In this document: piece by piece, positions 39,979 to 49,115 of the stretch
Layout of the letters: the number at the start of each line of letters is the position of its first letter
Position numbering within the stretch: the first letter of the stretch is position 1
Assembly (NCBI RefSeq): GCF_001281525.1
Contig: NZ_LGCI01000014.1
Span: 76,940-140,939, forward strand
DNA: 64,000 nucleotides
Direction of reading: 5' to 3'
Source: Lysinibacillus macroides
Lineage (GTDB): Bacteria > Bacillota > Bacilli > Bacillales_A > Planococcaceae
Position numbers and translations under genes: made by a program
Notes under the pieces: generated by a model
Databases searched by the model: none
What the model was told of the DNA's origin: nothing
The model's input: only the letters and a program-made list of their open reading frames with translations

Positions 39979-41952
39979 ATGGGGACTTTTAGAAAACGAC
40001 CAATTCGCTATCCGCTTTTTATTCTTTCCATTTTTGGCATTGTGACGTTCGCACTTCTATGTATATGGAATTTCGGGATAGGTATCGGTTATGGGATAGG
40101 CTTTGCGGTTCTAATGGTCTATACATGGAAGGTGGAGCAAAATGTCTTTGTAGAAACTGAAAAGCATATAGAATCCATTTCCTTCCGTATGAAAAAAGTC
40201 GGTGAAGAGGCATTGCTGGAAATGCCGATTGGAATATTGCTCGTGAATGAGCAATATGAAATAGAATGGTCAAATCCGTATATGCAAGGTGTTTTAAATA
40301 AAGAAACATTAGTAGGAGAAGGCATTGTTGATATATCGGATGATATTTATGTATTAATGAAGACTGAAGAAACCAATGAAGCTACGATTACATTACGTGA
40401 TCGTAAATATCGAGTGTATTATAAAAGAGAAGAAAGACTACTATACTTTTTTGACATCACAGAACAAATTGCTATAGAAAAACAATATTATGCGGATCGT
40501 ACAGTTATTGCGATTTTATTTGTTGATAATTATGATGAAATTACCCAGGCAATGGATGATCAACTACGTAGTTTAACCAATACAATGGTCACCTCCATTG
40601 TCAATGAATGGGCGGCAGAGCATGGTGTATTTGTGAAGCGAATATCATCTGATCGCTTTTTAGCTGTATTAAATGAATCTATTTTAACAGAGCTGGAAAA
40701 GAAAAAATTTGCTATTTTAGATACGATTCGTGAAAAAACAGCACAAAAGAATTTATCCTTAACACTTAGTATTGGTGTTGGTGCAGGGTCATCTTCACTG
40801 GTAGAGCTTGGTGAATTGGCACAGTCTAGCCTAGACCTTGTATTAGGGCGTGGAGGCGATCAGGTAGCGATCAAGCAGCCAACTGGAAAGCTTAAATTCT
40901 ATGGTGGGAAAACGAATCCAGTTGAGAAACGCACACGTGTAAGAGCACGCGTTATTTCACATGCATTACGTGACTTAATTCAGGATAGTGACCAAGTGTT
41001 TGTAATGGGACATAAAAATCCTGATATGGACTCTATTGGTGCATCTGTAGGGGTACGTAAGATGGCACAAATGAATGATGTAAAAGGTTATGTTATCATT
41101 AATTTTGATGAATTAAATGGTAGTGTTACACGGTTAATGAATGAGATTGAGCGTAAATCAGACTTCTACGAAAATTTCCTAACACCTGAAGAAGCAGCAG
41201 GAAAAATGACAGAAAAATCATTGCTCGTTATTGTTGATACACATAAACCTAATTTAGTGATTGATGCACATTTATTGAAAATAGCTGAAAAGGTTGTTGT
41301 GATTGACCATCATCGCCGTAGTGAGGATTTTATTGAAAATCCAACACTAGTTTATATGGAGCCATATGCCTCGTCTACAGCCGAGTTGGTGACGGAGTTA
41401 CTAGAATATCAGCCAAAGCGTGCAAAAATTAATATGCTAGAGGCTACGGCATTATTAGCAGGTATTATTGTTGATACGAAAAGCTTTACACTTCGTACAG
41501 GGGCGCGTACATTTGAGGCAGCCTCCTATTTGCGCACAAATGGTGCAGACACCGTGCTTGTACAGCGTCTCTTAAAAGAAGATATAGACACCTATATTGA
41601 GCGCTCAAAAATTGTGCAAACTGTTCAATTTATAAAACCTGGGGTAGCTGTAGCGGTAGGTGAAGAATCGAAAATATACGATTCTGTTTTAATTGCACAA
41701 ACAGCAGATATTTTACTGACAATGAAGGATGTGGGTGCTTCCTTTGTTATTGCGCATCGTGCAGATGGCAAAATCGGTATAAGTGCACGTTCGCTAGGTG
41801 AGGTGAATGTACAGCTGATTATGGAAAGGCTTGGCGGCGGTGGACATTTAACAAATGCAGCGTGTCAAATAGAGGAAAAATCCATTAATAGGGTGAAAGA
41901 ATATTTAGAAGAAGCCATAAATGAGGTCTTTGAAGGGAGTTTTGACGAATGA
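39979..41952 (+). CDS. gdpP: Cyclic-di-AMP phosphodiesterase GdpP
   Basis: A 657-aa membrane protein that degrades the essential messenger c-di-AMP. Two N-terminal membrane helices (about 12-55) are followed by a PAS-like domain (about 80-150), a degenerate GGDEF domain (about 170-300) and the DHH/DHHA1 catalytic part ([37 protein letters not shown]). c-di-AMP controls potassium and osmolyte balance and wall tolerance. It overlaps rplI by four bases. Confidence 0.96.
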   Translation: MGTFRKRPIRYPLFILSIFGIVTFALLCIWNFGIGIGYGIGFAVLMVYTWKVEQNVFVETEKHIESISFRMKKVGEEALLEMPIGILLVNEQYEIEWSNPYMQGVLNKETLVGEGIVDISDDIYVLMKTEETNEATITLRDRKYRVYYKREERLLYFFDITEQIAIEKQYYADRTVIAILFVDNYDEITQAMDDQLRSLTNTMVTSIVNEWAAEHGVFVKRISSDRFLAVLNESILTELEKKKFAILDTIREKTAQKNLSLTLSIGVGAGSSSLVELGELAQSSLDLVLGRGGDQVAIKQPTGKLKFYGGKTNPVEKRTRVRARVISHALRDLIQDSDQVFVMGHKNPDMDSIGASVGVRKMAQMNDVKGYVIINFDELNGSVTRLMNEIERKSDFYENFLTPEEAAGKMTEKSLLVIVDTHKPNLVIDAHLLKIAEKVVVIDHHRRSEDFIENPTLVYMEPYASSTAELVTELLEYQPKRAKINMLEATALLAGIIVDTKSFTLRTGARTFEAASYLRTNGADTVLVQRLLKEDIDTYIERSKIVQTVQFIKPGVAVAVGEESKIYDSVLIAQTADILLTMKDVGASFVIAHRADGKIGISARSLGEVNVQLIMERLGGGGHLTNAACQIEEKSINRVKEYLEEAINEVFEGSFDE

Positions 41953-42395
41953 AAGTTGTGTTTTTAAAGGATGTTAAAGGAAAAGGAAAAAAAGGTGAAA
42001 TTAAAAACGTAGCTGATGGCTATGCACAAAACTTTTTAATTAAAAATGGCTATGCGGCTGAAGCAAATGCTCAAGCGTTAAGCCAGTTAGAAGGGCAAAA
42101 AAAATTGGCAGAAAAAAATGCTGCGGCTGAATTAGCAGATGCACAAGCTTTAAAGGACAAAGTAGAGGCTTTAACAGTGGAGCTAAAAGCGAAATCAGGT
42201 GAAGGTGGACGCTTATTTGGTTCTGTATCTACAAAGCAAATTGCAGATGCTTTACAAAAAGTACATGGCATTAAAATTGATAAACGCAAAATGACTTTAC
42301 CTGAAGGAATTCGTGCACTAGGCTTTACAAATGTTCCTGTAAAACTACATCAAGAAGTAACAGCTACATTAAAAGTACATGTAACAGAAGAATAA
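41949..42395 (+). CDS. rplI: 50S ribosomal protein L9
   Basis: A 148-aa bL9 protein. The N-terminal domain is textbook ([20 protein letters not shown], then [13 protein letters not shown]), joined by a long helix to the C-terminal domain. It overlaps gdpP and is followed 13 bases later by dnaB, the usual Bacillus order. The ribosome site lies inside the gdpP end (GAAGGGAG). Confidence 0.98.
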   Translation: MKVVFLKDVKGKGKKGEIKNVADGYAQNFLIKNGYAAEANAQALSQLEGQKKLAEKNAAAELADAQALKDKVEALTVELKAKSGEGGRLFGSVSTKQIADALQKVHGIKIDKRKMTLPEGIRALGFTNVPVKLHQEVTATLKVHVTEE

Positions 42396-42408
42396 GGAGC
42401 GACTATGC

Positions 42409-43770
42409 ATGAGCGAACCGATGATAGACCGCGTTCCACCGCATAACCGCGAGGCGGAGCAATCGGTTATCGGTGCTATTTTTCTTGAGCCTCAAGCACT
42501 TATTACAGCATCTGAAATTTTACTAGCAGATGATTTTTATATTAACGCACATAAAATGATTTTCGAAACGATGCTACGCTTGAGTGACCAAGGAAAGGCA
42601 ATAGATGTTGTAACAGTTACGGAAGAATTATCAGCTAAAAAAGAGATTGAAGACGTTGGCGGGCTATCCTATTTATTAGAGCTCGCCAATGCTGTCCCTA
42701 CAGCTGCAAACGTTGCCCATTATGCCAAAATTGTTGAAGAGAAAGCACTATTACGTCGATTAATTCGTGTAGCTACTAAAATTGTTGAGGATGGCTACAC
42801 ACGTGAAGACGAGGTAGAGGCATTACTAGGCGAAGCAGAAAAGAAAATGATGGAGGTTGCCAATCGCAAAAATGCGGGCGACTTTAAGCATGTGAAAGAT
42901 GTACTTGTAGAAACCTTTGATAATATTGAGCAGCTTCAATCACAAAAGGGAGAAGTAACAGGTATACCAACAGGCTTCCGTGATTTAGATAATATTACTG
43001 CTGGCTTTCAACGCAATGACTTAATTATTGTGGCAGCACGACCATCTGTAGGGAAAACAGCCTTTGCCTTGAATGTGGCGCAAAGTGTTGCTGTACAGGC
43101 ACGAGAAAATGTGGCGATCTTCTCCTTAGAGATGGGAGCTGAGCAGCTCGTTATGCGTATGCTTTGTGCAGAGGGGAATATTGATGCACAAGTTTTACGT
43201 ACAGGTGCTTTAACTACAGAAGATTGGGGTAAACTAACGATGGCAATGGGGAGTTTATCGAATTCAGGGATTTTTATTGATGATACACCAGGAGTACGTA
43301 TCAATGAAATTCGTGCAAAATGTCGTCGTTTAGCACAGGAAAATGGACTAGGAATGATCTTAATCGATTATTTACAGTTGATTCAGGGTAGTGGCAAGCC
43401 AGGAGAAAACCGTCAGCAAGAGGTATCTGAGATTTCTCGTTCATTAAAGGGGTTAGCCCGTGAATTAAAAGTTCCCGTCATTGCATTATCACAGCTATCT
43501 CGTGGTGTGGAGCAACGTCAAGATAAACGACCAATGATGAGTGATTTACGTGAATCCGGAAGTATTGAGCAAGATGCTGATATTGTTGCCTTTTTATATC
43601 GTGATGACTACTATGATAAAGAGTCTGAGAACAAAAATATGATTGAAATTATTATTGCAAAGCAACGTAATGGTCCAACAGGCACTGTTACCCTTGCCTT
43701 TAAAAAGGAATTCAATAAATTTATCAATGTGGATTGGTCACAAATGCCACCACCACCGCCACGTGATTAG
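42409..43770 (+). CDS. dnaB: Replicative DNA helicase DnaB (DnaC in B. subtilis)
   Basis: A 453-aa hexameric helicase. The N-terminal domain (VPPHNREAEQSVIGAIFLEP) is followed by a RecA-like motor with Walker A AARPSVGKTAFALN, the LRESGSIEQDADIVAFL switch segment and a C-terminal PTGTVTLAFKKEFNKF strand. No intein is present. GGAGCG precedes the ATG. In B. subtilis terminology this gene is dnaC. Confidence 0.97.
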   Translation: MSEPMIDRVPPHNREAEQSVIGAIFLEPQALITASEILLADDFYINAHKMIFETMLRLSDQGKAIDVVTVTEELSAKKEIEDVGGLSYLLELANAVPTAANVAHYAKIVEEKALLRRLIRVATKIVEDGYTREDEVEALLGEAEKKMMEVANRKNAGDFKHVKDVLVETFDNIEQLQSQKGEVTGIPTGFRDLDNITAGFQRNDLIIVAARPSVGKTAFALNVAQSVAVQARENVAIFSLEMGAEQLVMRMLCAEGNIDAQVLRTGALTTEDWGKLTMAMGSLSNSGIFIDDTPGVRINEIRAKCRRLAQENGLGMILIDYLQLIQGSGKPGENRQQEVSEISRSLKGLARELKVPVIALSQLSRGVEQRQDKRPMMSDLRESGSIEQDADIVAFLYRDDYYDKESENKNMIEIIIAKQRNGPTGTVTLAFKKEFNKFINVDWSQMPPPPPRD

Positions 43771-43825
43771 TTTATTATCTGCCATTCATCTGAATATTCG
43801 ATAATATTCATATTATTTAGTTATC

Positions 43826-43873
43826 AAACACGAACGTTAGATCAAAATTATTGATTTTATGTTCGTGTTTTTG
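43826..43873. promoter_or_regulatory. PurBox pair upstream of purA (also a possible dnaB terminator)
   Basis: AAACACGAACGTTA (43826-43839) and, on the other strand, AAACACGAACATAA (43857-43870) face each other with 17 bases between. Two inverted CGAAC boxes at this spacing are the Bacillus PurR operator, which shuts purine genes off when purines are plentiful. The same dyad ends in five T and could terminate dnaB. Confidence 0.8.
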
Positions 43874-43884
43874 GCTATTTTTTA

Positions 43885-43914
43885 TTGACGTGGTGTTTCG
43901 ATCATTGTTACAAT
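43885..43914 (+). promoter_or_regulatory. purA promoter
   Basis: TTGACG (43885-43890), 18 bases, TACAAT (43909-43914). It starts 15 bases after the PurBox pair, so repressor bound there would block polymerase. Confidence 0.75.
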
Positions 43915-43965
43915 GATTGAGGCTTGAAAATTGAGATACAAAGGTATCTAACGGAGGTGCTGATT

Positions 43966-45255
43966 ATGACATCAGTTGTAGTTGTAGGAACGCAGTGGGG
44001 AGACGAAGGAAAAGGTAAAATTACAGATTTTCTGTCACATAAAGCCGATGCGATTGCTCGTTTTGCAGGTGGAGATAATGCAGGACATACCATTAAAATT
44101 GATGGTGAAACATATAAACTACATTTAATCCCATCAGGTATTTTCTATAAAGATAAAACGTCAGTAATTGGCAATGGCTTAGTCGTCAATCCAAAGTCAT
44201 TAGTAACGGAACTGAAAGGCTTACAAGAGCGTGGCATTAACACAGATAATCTACGTATTTCTAATCGTGCACATGTTATTTTGCCTTATCACATTAAGCA
44301 AGATATAGCGGATGAAGAAAGTCGTGGCGATAATAAAATCGGCACAACTTGTAAAGGTATTGGACCTTGTTATCAAGATAAGGTAGCACGTATTGGGATT
44401 CGTATGGCTGACTTACTTGATAAGGAAATCTTTGAGGAAAAACTACGTCATAATTTAGCCATTAAAAATAAGTTATTTGAGAAATTCTATGAAGTTGAAG
44501 GCGTAACATTCGAAGAAATTTTCGAGGAATACTATAGTTACGGACAAGAAATTGCTAAGTATGTTACGGACACGTCTAAAATTTTGAACGATGTCCTCGA
44601 TGAGGGCGGTAAAGTGCTATTCGAAGGTGCACAAGGAATTTTACTTGATGTCGATCAAGGTACGTATCCATATGTAACATCTTCAAATCCTGTGGCTGGA
44701 GGAGTAGCGATTGGTGCAGGTGTTGGCCCATCACGCGTAACAAGTGTTATTGGTGTATCTAAGGCCTATACATCTCGTGTAGGAGATGGACCATTCCCAA
44801 CGGAGTTGTTCGATGAAGTAGGTCAACAAATTCGTGAGGTTGGTCGCGAATACGGTACAACAACAGGTCGTCCACGTCGTGTAGGCTGGTTCGACACAGT
44901 CGTTGTTCGTCATTCACGTCGTGTAAGTGGCATTACTCATCTTGCTCTTAACTCTATCGACGTTTTAGCTGGTTTAGAAACAGTAAAAATCTGTACAGCC
45001 TATAACTATAAAGGCGAAACCATTACAGAATATCCAGCAAATCTTCATATTATTGAACAATGTGAGCCGATTTATGAAGAGCTTCCAGGCTGGTCAGAGG
45101 ATGTAACAAGCTGCCGAACTTTAGAGGAATTACCTGAAAATGCACGACGCTATGTAGAGCGTATTAGTGAATTAACAGGGATTCAAATTGCTACTTTCTC
45201 AGTTGGACCTGCTCGTGAGCAAACGAACGTTTTAATCGATATTTGGGAAGTATAA
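43966..45255 (+). CDS. purA: Adenylosuccinate synthetase
   Basis: A 429-aa GTP-dependent enzyme joining IMP and aspartate, the first committed step to AMP. Signatures are [12 protein letters not shown] (P-loop-like start), NAGHTI and [15 protein letters not shown] 43966 is chosen because CGGAGGTG precedes it and the protein then begins [10 protein letters not shown] like its relatives; the frame extends 14 codons further upstream without support. It is monocistronic, behind a PurBox pair. Confidence 0.97.
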   Translation: MTSVVVVGTQWGDEGKGKITDFLSHKADAIARFAGGDNAGHTIKIDGETYKLHLIPSGIFYKDKTSVIGNGLVVNPKSLVTELKGLQERGINTDNLRISNRAHVILPYHIKQDIADEESRGDNKIGTTCKGIGPCYQDKVARIGIRMADLLDKEIFEEKLRHNLAIKNKLFEKFYEVEGVTFEEIFEEYYSYGQEIAKYVTDTSKILNDVLDEGGKVLFEGAQGILLDVDQGTYPYVTSSNPVAGGVAIGAGVGPSRVTSVIGVSKAYTSRVGDGPFPTELFDEVGQQIREVGREYGTTTGRPRRVGWFDTVVVRHSRRVSGITHLALNSIDVLAGLETVKICTAYNYKGETITEYPANLHIIEQCEPIYEELPGWSEDVTSCRTLEELPENARRYVERISELTGIQIATFSVGPAREQTNVLIDIWEV

Positions 45256-45261
45256 TTACAA

Positions 45262-45299
45262 ATAAAATGGGCGTGCCGTATAAGGTACACCCATTTTTT
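45262..45299. terminator. Bidirectional terminator purA/YitT
   Basis: AAAATGGGCGTGCC and GGTACACCCATTTT pair, including two G-U pairs, between the convergent genes. Confidence 0.85.
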
Positions 45300-46197
45300 A
45301 GTGAATATCCTTTTTCTTAAAGCGGCCACCCTTAACCTCTGCAATATTACCAATGGCTAAAAAGGCATTGTCATCAATTTCAGCGACAATTGATTTTAGC
45401 TTCGACTCCTCTAAACGAGTAATCACAGTAAAGATGACTTTCTTATCGTTTCCCGTATAAGCTCCCTCCCCATGAAGGAAAGTAACCCCACGCCCAAGTC
45501 GATCCATAATGGTTTGACCAATTTCATCAATGTCATCACTTATGATATAAACGGATTTCGATTCTTCTAATCCTTGAATAACGATATCAATCATTTTATA
45601 AGCAATATAGTACGCAATGATGGAGTACATGGCTTGCTCCCAATTAAAAACAAAGCCTGCCACTGTGAAAATAATAACGTTGAAGAACATAATAATTTCG
45701 CCAACTGAAAAAGGCGTCTTGCTATTAAAAAGAATGGCTAGTATTTCAGTTCCATCCAATGAACCACCATAACGAATGACAATACCAACCCCAACTCCTA
45801 AAATCATTCCTCCAAAAACTGTAGCCAATAATGTGTCTTCCGTAAATGGATGTATATTATGTAAGACAAGTGTTGCCGCTGAGAGTACGGTAATACCCAA
45901 CCCTGTGGATAGTGCAAAGGTTTTACCAATTTGTTTGTAGCCTAAATAAATAAAAGGTAAGTTTAAAATGAAGATGAAAATACCGAGGGGTAATTTTAAT
46001 AAATGCGCTGTAATAATGGAAACACCTACGATGCCACCATCCATAATTTGATTAGGTACTAAAAATAGCTCTAGGCCTAAAGCCATAATGATAGCACCTA
46101 ATGATACCATAATAATTCTAGCAAAAATCTTCTGCATGTTTTTTTTCTGAGATTTCAACATTTTTGTTGTACTCTCAGAGGTCTGGGAATCACTCAA
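45298..46197 (-). CDS. YitT family membrane protein (DUF161/DUF2179)
   Basis: A 299-aa protein. About six membrane helices in the first 200 residues (IIMALGLELFLVPNQIMDGG, VFGGMILGVGVGIVIRYGGS) are followed by a soluble DUF2179 domain (YIISDDIDEIGQTIMDRLGRG, GKKVIFTVITRLE-type). Family members are membrane proteins of unknown transport function. It reads against the surrounding genes. The start region is preceded by GGAGCG. Confidence 0.88.
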   Translation of the reverse strand: MSDSQTSESTTKMLKSQKKNMQKIFARIIMVSLGAIIMALGLELFLVPNQIMDGGIVGVSIITAHLLKLPLGIFIFILNLPFIYLGYKQIGKTFALSTGLGITVLSAATLVLHNIHPFTEDTLLATVFGGMILGVGVGIVIRYGGSLDGTEILAILFNSKTPFSVGEIIMFFNVIIFTVAGFVFNWEQAMYSIIAYYIAYKMIDIVIQGLEESKSVYIISDDIDEIGQTIMDRLGRGVTFLHGEGAYTGNDKKVIFTVITRLEESKLKSIVAEIDDNAFLAIGNIAEVKGGRFKKKDIH

Positions 46198-46558
46198 TTT
46201 AATCGCTCCAATCCAATAGTATCTTTCTTTTTTATTTTATCGAAATATTAGAAAAGTGAAAGTATTATGGCAAAATTCATACAAAAAAATAATAGAAAAG
46301 TATACCAATAGCCCAATTTTTTCCTATCTACACTTTATTTAGCACTAATATCATCTAACCATTTATAGTGCTCTTAGCTGACGAAGAAGCACATTATTTA
46401 AACGGCTATGTAACAATTATCGACGAAATAATACATTTATATTACAAAAGGGTGAAATCATTTAAACGGTATTTTCTTTATGGTACATTATAAGGGTGCA
46501 AAAATCCCTTATGGGTAAATCATCCTACCTTAAGGTGAAGTTGGAAGGGGCTTTATTG
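46198..46558. other. Spacer before the M23 peptidase gene
   Basis: About 360 bases between divergent genes. The 10-mer ATTTAAACGG occurs at 46396-46405 and 46460-46469, 64 bases apart, and could be a regulator site. No gene or known riboswitch was recognised. Confidence 0.45.
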
Positions 46559-48022
46559 ATGAATTCGTTTTGGAATAACAAAGAAGAAAATAATAGATTT
46601 AGCTACAGTGTTTCTTCTTTTAAAAAAGTTTCAATCATTACCGTTCTAATGACAAGCTTAATGCTTAATATGGGGTTTGCAAAAGAACCTAATAAAGAAA
46701 ATTTAAATAAAATTTACCATATTTACATAGGGAATGAATATATTGGTGCTGTATCTGATGAAACAGCCGTTCAAGAAATCATTGCAGCTAAAGAACAAGA
46801 GGTAAGCCAGAAATTTGAGGAATTATCTATTGATGCAAGTTCAGCGATTAAAATAATCCCAGAGCAAGTATTTGCAAATGAAACAAAAGATGCAGAGACA
46901 TTATCGAAACTTGAGCAATCTTTAGAGGTCAAATCTGATGCTTTTACACTATTAGTAGATCATAAACCAGTTATATCTTTAAAAGATACAGAGGCATATG
47001 AAAAAGTTGTTCGTATGTTAAAGCTACAATACGTTTCTCAACGAGAGTTAGATACATTACAGCAAAACCAGCAAACTACTAATCAGTTATCAGAATTACA
47101 ACCAGATGAATCGAGTCTGTTAAACATTTCCTTTAAGCAGGGAATTTCAGGATTATCAGAAAAAGTTGCGCCATCTCAAATTGTAACACCTGAGCAGGCA
47201 GTTCAATATTTAATGACGGGTTATCTTGAGCAAGAGACTTATCAAATTCAAGCAGGTGACGTCTTAGGATCAGTTGCTAAAAAACATAATTTAACAACAG
47301 CCGAATTGCTAGCATTAAATCCTGATATAACCGTTGATACAGTTTTGCAAATTGGGCAAGGGCTAAATGTAACAGTCGCCAAGCCATTTGTAACACTTGA
47401 GATTAAAAAGGCAAAGAAAGTTGTAGATGTTGTTCCGTTTAAAACAGTAGTAGAGGAAGATCCAACAATGTATAAAGGTGAAAAAGTAGTGAGGCAAGAA
47501 GGTGCGAATGGCAAAAAAGAAACTATTTATGCATTAACATCTGAAAACGGTGCACAAACCTCGAAAACGATACTAGAAGAAAAAGTTATTCAACAGCCAG
47601 TCGATCAAATTGAAGTGGTAGGGACAAAAGTAATTTCTTCACGTGGAACAGGTGAATTTGTATGGCCGACAGTTGGGGGCTATGTTTCAAGTGGTATGGG
47701 TGAGCGTTGGGGAGAATTCCATCGTGGAATTGATATTGCTCGTCCAAGCAACTATAATATTTTAGCAGCCGATAATGGTGTAGTAGTTGCAGCTGGTTTA
47801 TCAGGTACTTATGGTAACCGCATTATTATTAATCATAACAATGGCTACACAACACTTTATGGACATCTATCTTCAATAAATGTGGAAGTAGGACAAGTTG
47901 TAGAAAAAGGTTCAGTGATTGGTATTATGGGCTCCACTGGCTATTCAACAGGCACACATTTACACTTTGAAATTGAAAAAAATGGCTCATTAGAAAATCC
48001 TTTATCCTATGTAGGTCGATAA
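46559..48022 (+). CDS. M23 cell-wall endopeptidase with LysM and G5 domains
   Basis: A 487-aa exported protein. After a short cytoplasmic start comes one hydrophobic segment (KVSIITVLMTSLMLNMGFA, about 24-42), then a region of about 180 residues, a LysM domain (YQIQAGDVLGSVAKKHNLT, about 230-270), a G5 domain (about 290-355) and the M23 catalytic domain with HRGIDIA and HLHFEIE metal ligands. It would cut peptide cross-links in the wall. GGAAGGGG supports ATG 46559. It precedes the walRK operon, a regulator of wall hydrolases. Confidence 0.92.
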   Translation: MNSFWNNKEENNRFSYSVSSFKKVSIITVLMTSLMLNMGFAKEPNKENLNKIYHIYIGNEYIGAVSDETAVQEIIAAKEQEVSQKFEELSIDASSAIKIIPEQVFANETKDAETLSKLEQSLEVKSDAFTLLVDHKPVISLKDTEAYEKVVRMLKLQYVSQRELDTLQQNQQTTNQLSELQPDESSLLNISFKQGISGLSEKVAPSQIVTPEQAVQYLMTGYLEQETYQIQAGDVLGSVAKKHNLTTAELLALNPDITVDTVLQIGQGLNVTVAKPFVTLEIKKAKKVVDVVPFKTVVEEDPTMYKGEKVVRQEGANGKKETIYALTSENGAQTSKTILEEKVIQQPVDQIEVVGTKVISSRGTGEFVWPTVGGYVSSGMGERWGEFHRGIDIARPSNYNILAADNGVVVAAGLSGTYGNRIIINHNNGYTTLYGHLSSINVEVGQVVEKGSVIGIMGSTGYSTGTHLHFEIEKNGSLENPLSYVGR

Positions 48023-48127
48023 GTATAATGAATAGAGAGCAGTCCAATAGGTCAAAAACAAAAAATTTAGTATAGTAGTTTTCTCTGAAAAAAGAAGAAT
48101 TTTCATATATTTTTGTACCTGTCTCTT

Positions 48128-48196
48128 CGCTTTCGCACAGAAAGGGTTTGTTGCTGACGCTTCGTTACACTCCGCTTTCGCACAGAAAGGGTTTGT
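48128..48196. repeat. Direct repeat, two 24-bp copies 45 bp apart
   Basis: The 24-base unit starting CGCTTTCGCACAGAAAGG is present at 48128-48151 and again at 48173-48196 without change. The second copy also forms the 5' arm of the terminator stem. Confidence 0.85.
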
Positions 48197-48224
48197 CTCA
48201 AATGACTTTTGAGGCAAGCCCTTT
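48186..48224 (+). terminator. Terminator after the M23 peptidase gene
   Basis: AAAGGGTTTGTCTCAAA pairs with TTTGAGGCAAGCCCTTT (one G-U or mismatch) around TGACT, followed by T. Confidence 0.85.
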
Positions 48225-48230
48225 TGCTAT

Positions 48231-48246
48231 TATTTCCCGAGAAATA
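48231..48246. promoter_or_regulatory. Noc-binding-site-like palindrome
   Basis: TATTTCCCGAGAAATA differs from the B. subtilis Noc site TATTTCCCGGGAAATA at one base. With a Noc protein encoded in the same window, this is a plausible nucleoid-occlusion site. Confidence 0.65.
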
Positions 48247-48396
48247 TTTGTTGAAATATAGCTTATAATGTCACAGTATAAGAAAGATAGGACTCCAATT
48301 AATGCATAGATCTTGAAAGCATGATAGAGTTAAGGGTAGTGAATTTGCCAATACACATTGTTTAAATATAGAGAAAAAGTGAAAGGATGAAAATGT

Positions 48397-49110
48397 ATGA
48401 ACAAAACAATATTAGTTGTTGATGATGAAAAACCAATTGCAGATATTTTGCAATTTAATTTAATAAAAGAAGGTTATAAGGTAATTTGTGCTTATGATGG
48501 TGATGAGGCACTAAAAAAGGTTGAGGAGGAGCAGCCAGATTTAATGCTTTTAGATATTATGCTACCGAAGCGTGATGGAATGGAAGTTTGTAGAGAGGTA
48601 CGCAAAAAATATGACTTTCCTATTATTATGCTAACAGCAAAAGGCTCTGAGATTGATAAAGTATTAGGCTTAGAAATGGGCGCAGATGACTATGTCACAA
48701 AGCCATTTAGTACGCGTGAGCTGATTGCGCGGGTAAAAGCAAATATGCGACGTTTACAGGTAGTGGCTCCTGTAGCAGAGGAGGCTGAGGAAGAGTCGAA
48801 TGAGATTGTTGTAGGATCGCTTGTTATTCAGCCAGATGCTTATTTAGTGATGAAGCGTGATGAAGCCATTGAACTGACACATCGTGAGTTTGAATTATTA
48901 CATTATTTAGGAAAATATATTGGTCAAGTTATGACACGTGAGCATCTGCTACAAACAGTATGGGGTTATGATTATTTTGGAGATGTTCGAACTGTTGATG
49001 TGACAATTCGCCGTTTACGAGAAAAAATTGAGGACAATCCTAGTCATCCAGCTTGGATTGTGACACGACGTGGTGTAGGTTACTATTTACGAAATCCTGA
49101 ACAGGAGTAA
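48397..49110 (+). CDS. walR: Essential response regulator WalR
   Basis: A 237-aa OmpR-type regulator. The receiver domain (1-120) has acidic D9/D10 (VVDDE), the phosphoacceptor D53 (LLDIMLP) and K at TKPF. The winged-helix DNA-binding domain ends [16 protein letters not shown]. WalR controls wall hydrolase genes, with partner kinase WalK five bases downstream. It is the first gene of the walRKHIJ-htrA cluster. Confidence 0.97.
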   Translation: MNKTILVVDDEKPIADILQFNLIKEGYKVICAYDGDEALKKVEEEQPDLMLLDIMLPKRDGMEVCREVRKKYDFPIIMLTAKGSEIDKVLGLEMGADDYVTKPFSTRELIARVKANMRRLQVVAPVAEEAEEESNEIVVGSLVIQPDAYLVMKRDEAIELTHREFELLHYLGKYIGQVMTREHLLQTVWGYDYFGDVRTVDVTIRRLREKIEDNPSHPAWIVTRRGVGYYLRNPEQE

Positions 49111-49115
49111 AAGGA

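Larger units (their letters stand above)
48023..48396. other. Spacer before walR
   Basis: About 370 bases holding a 24-bp direct repeat (48128, 48173), the terminator of the peptidase gene (48186-48224), a Noc-type site (48231-48246) and, by position, the walR promoter. No gene is present. Confidence 0.6.

Noticed and set aside
46198-46558. c-di-AMP (ydaO-type) riboswitch before the peptidase gene
   Set aside because: Such riboswitches often precede wall hydrolase genes, but none of the conserved core sequences are present here.
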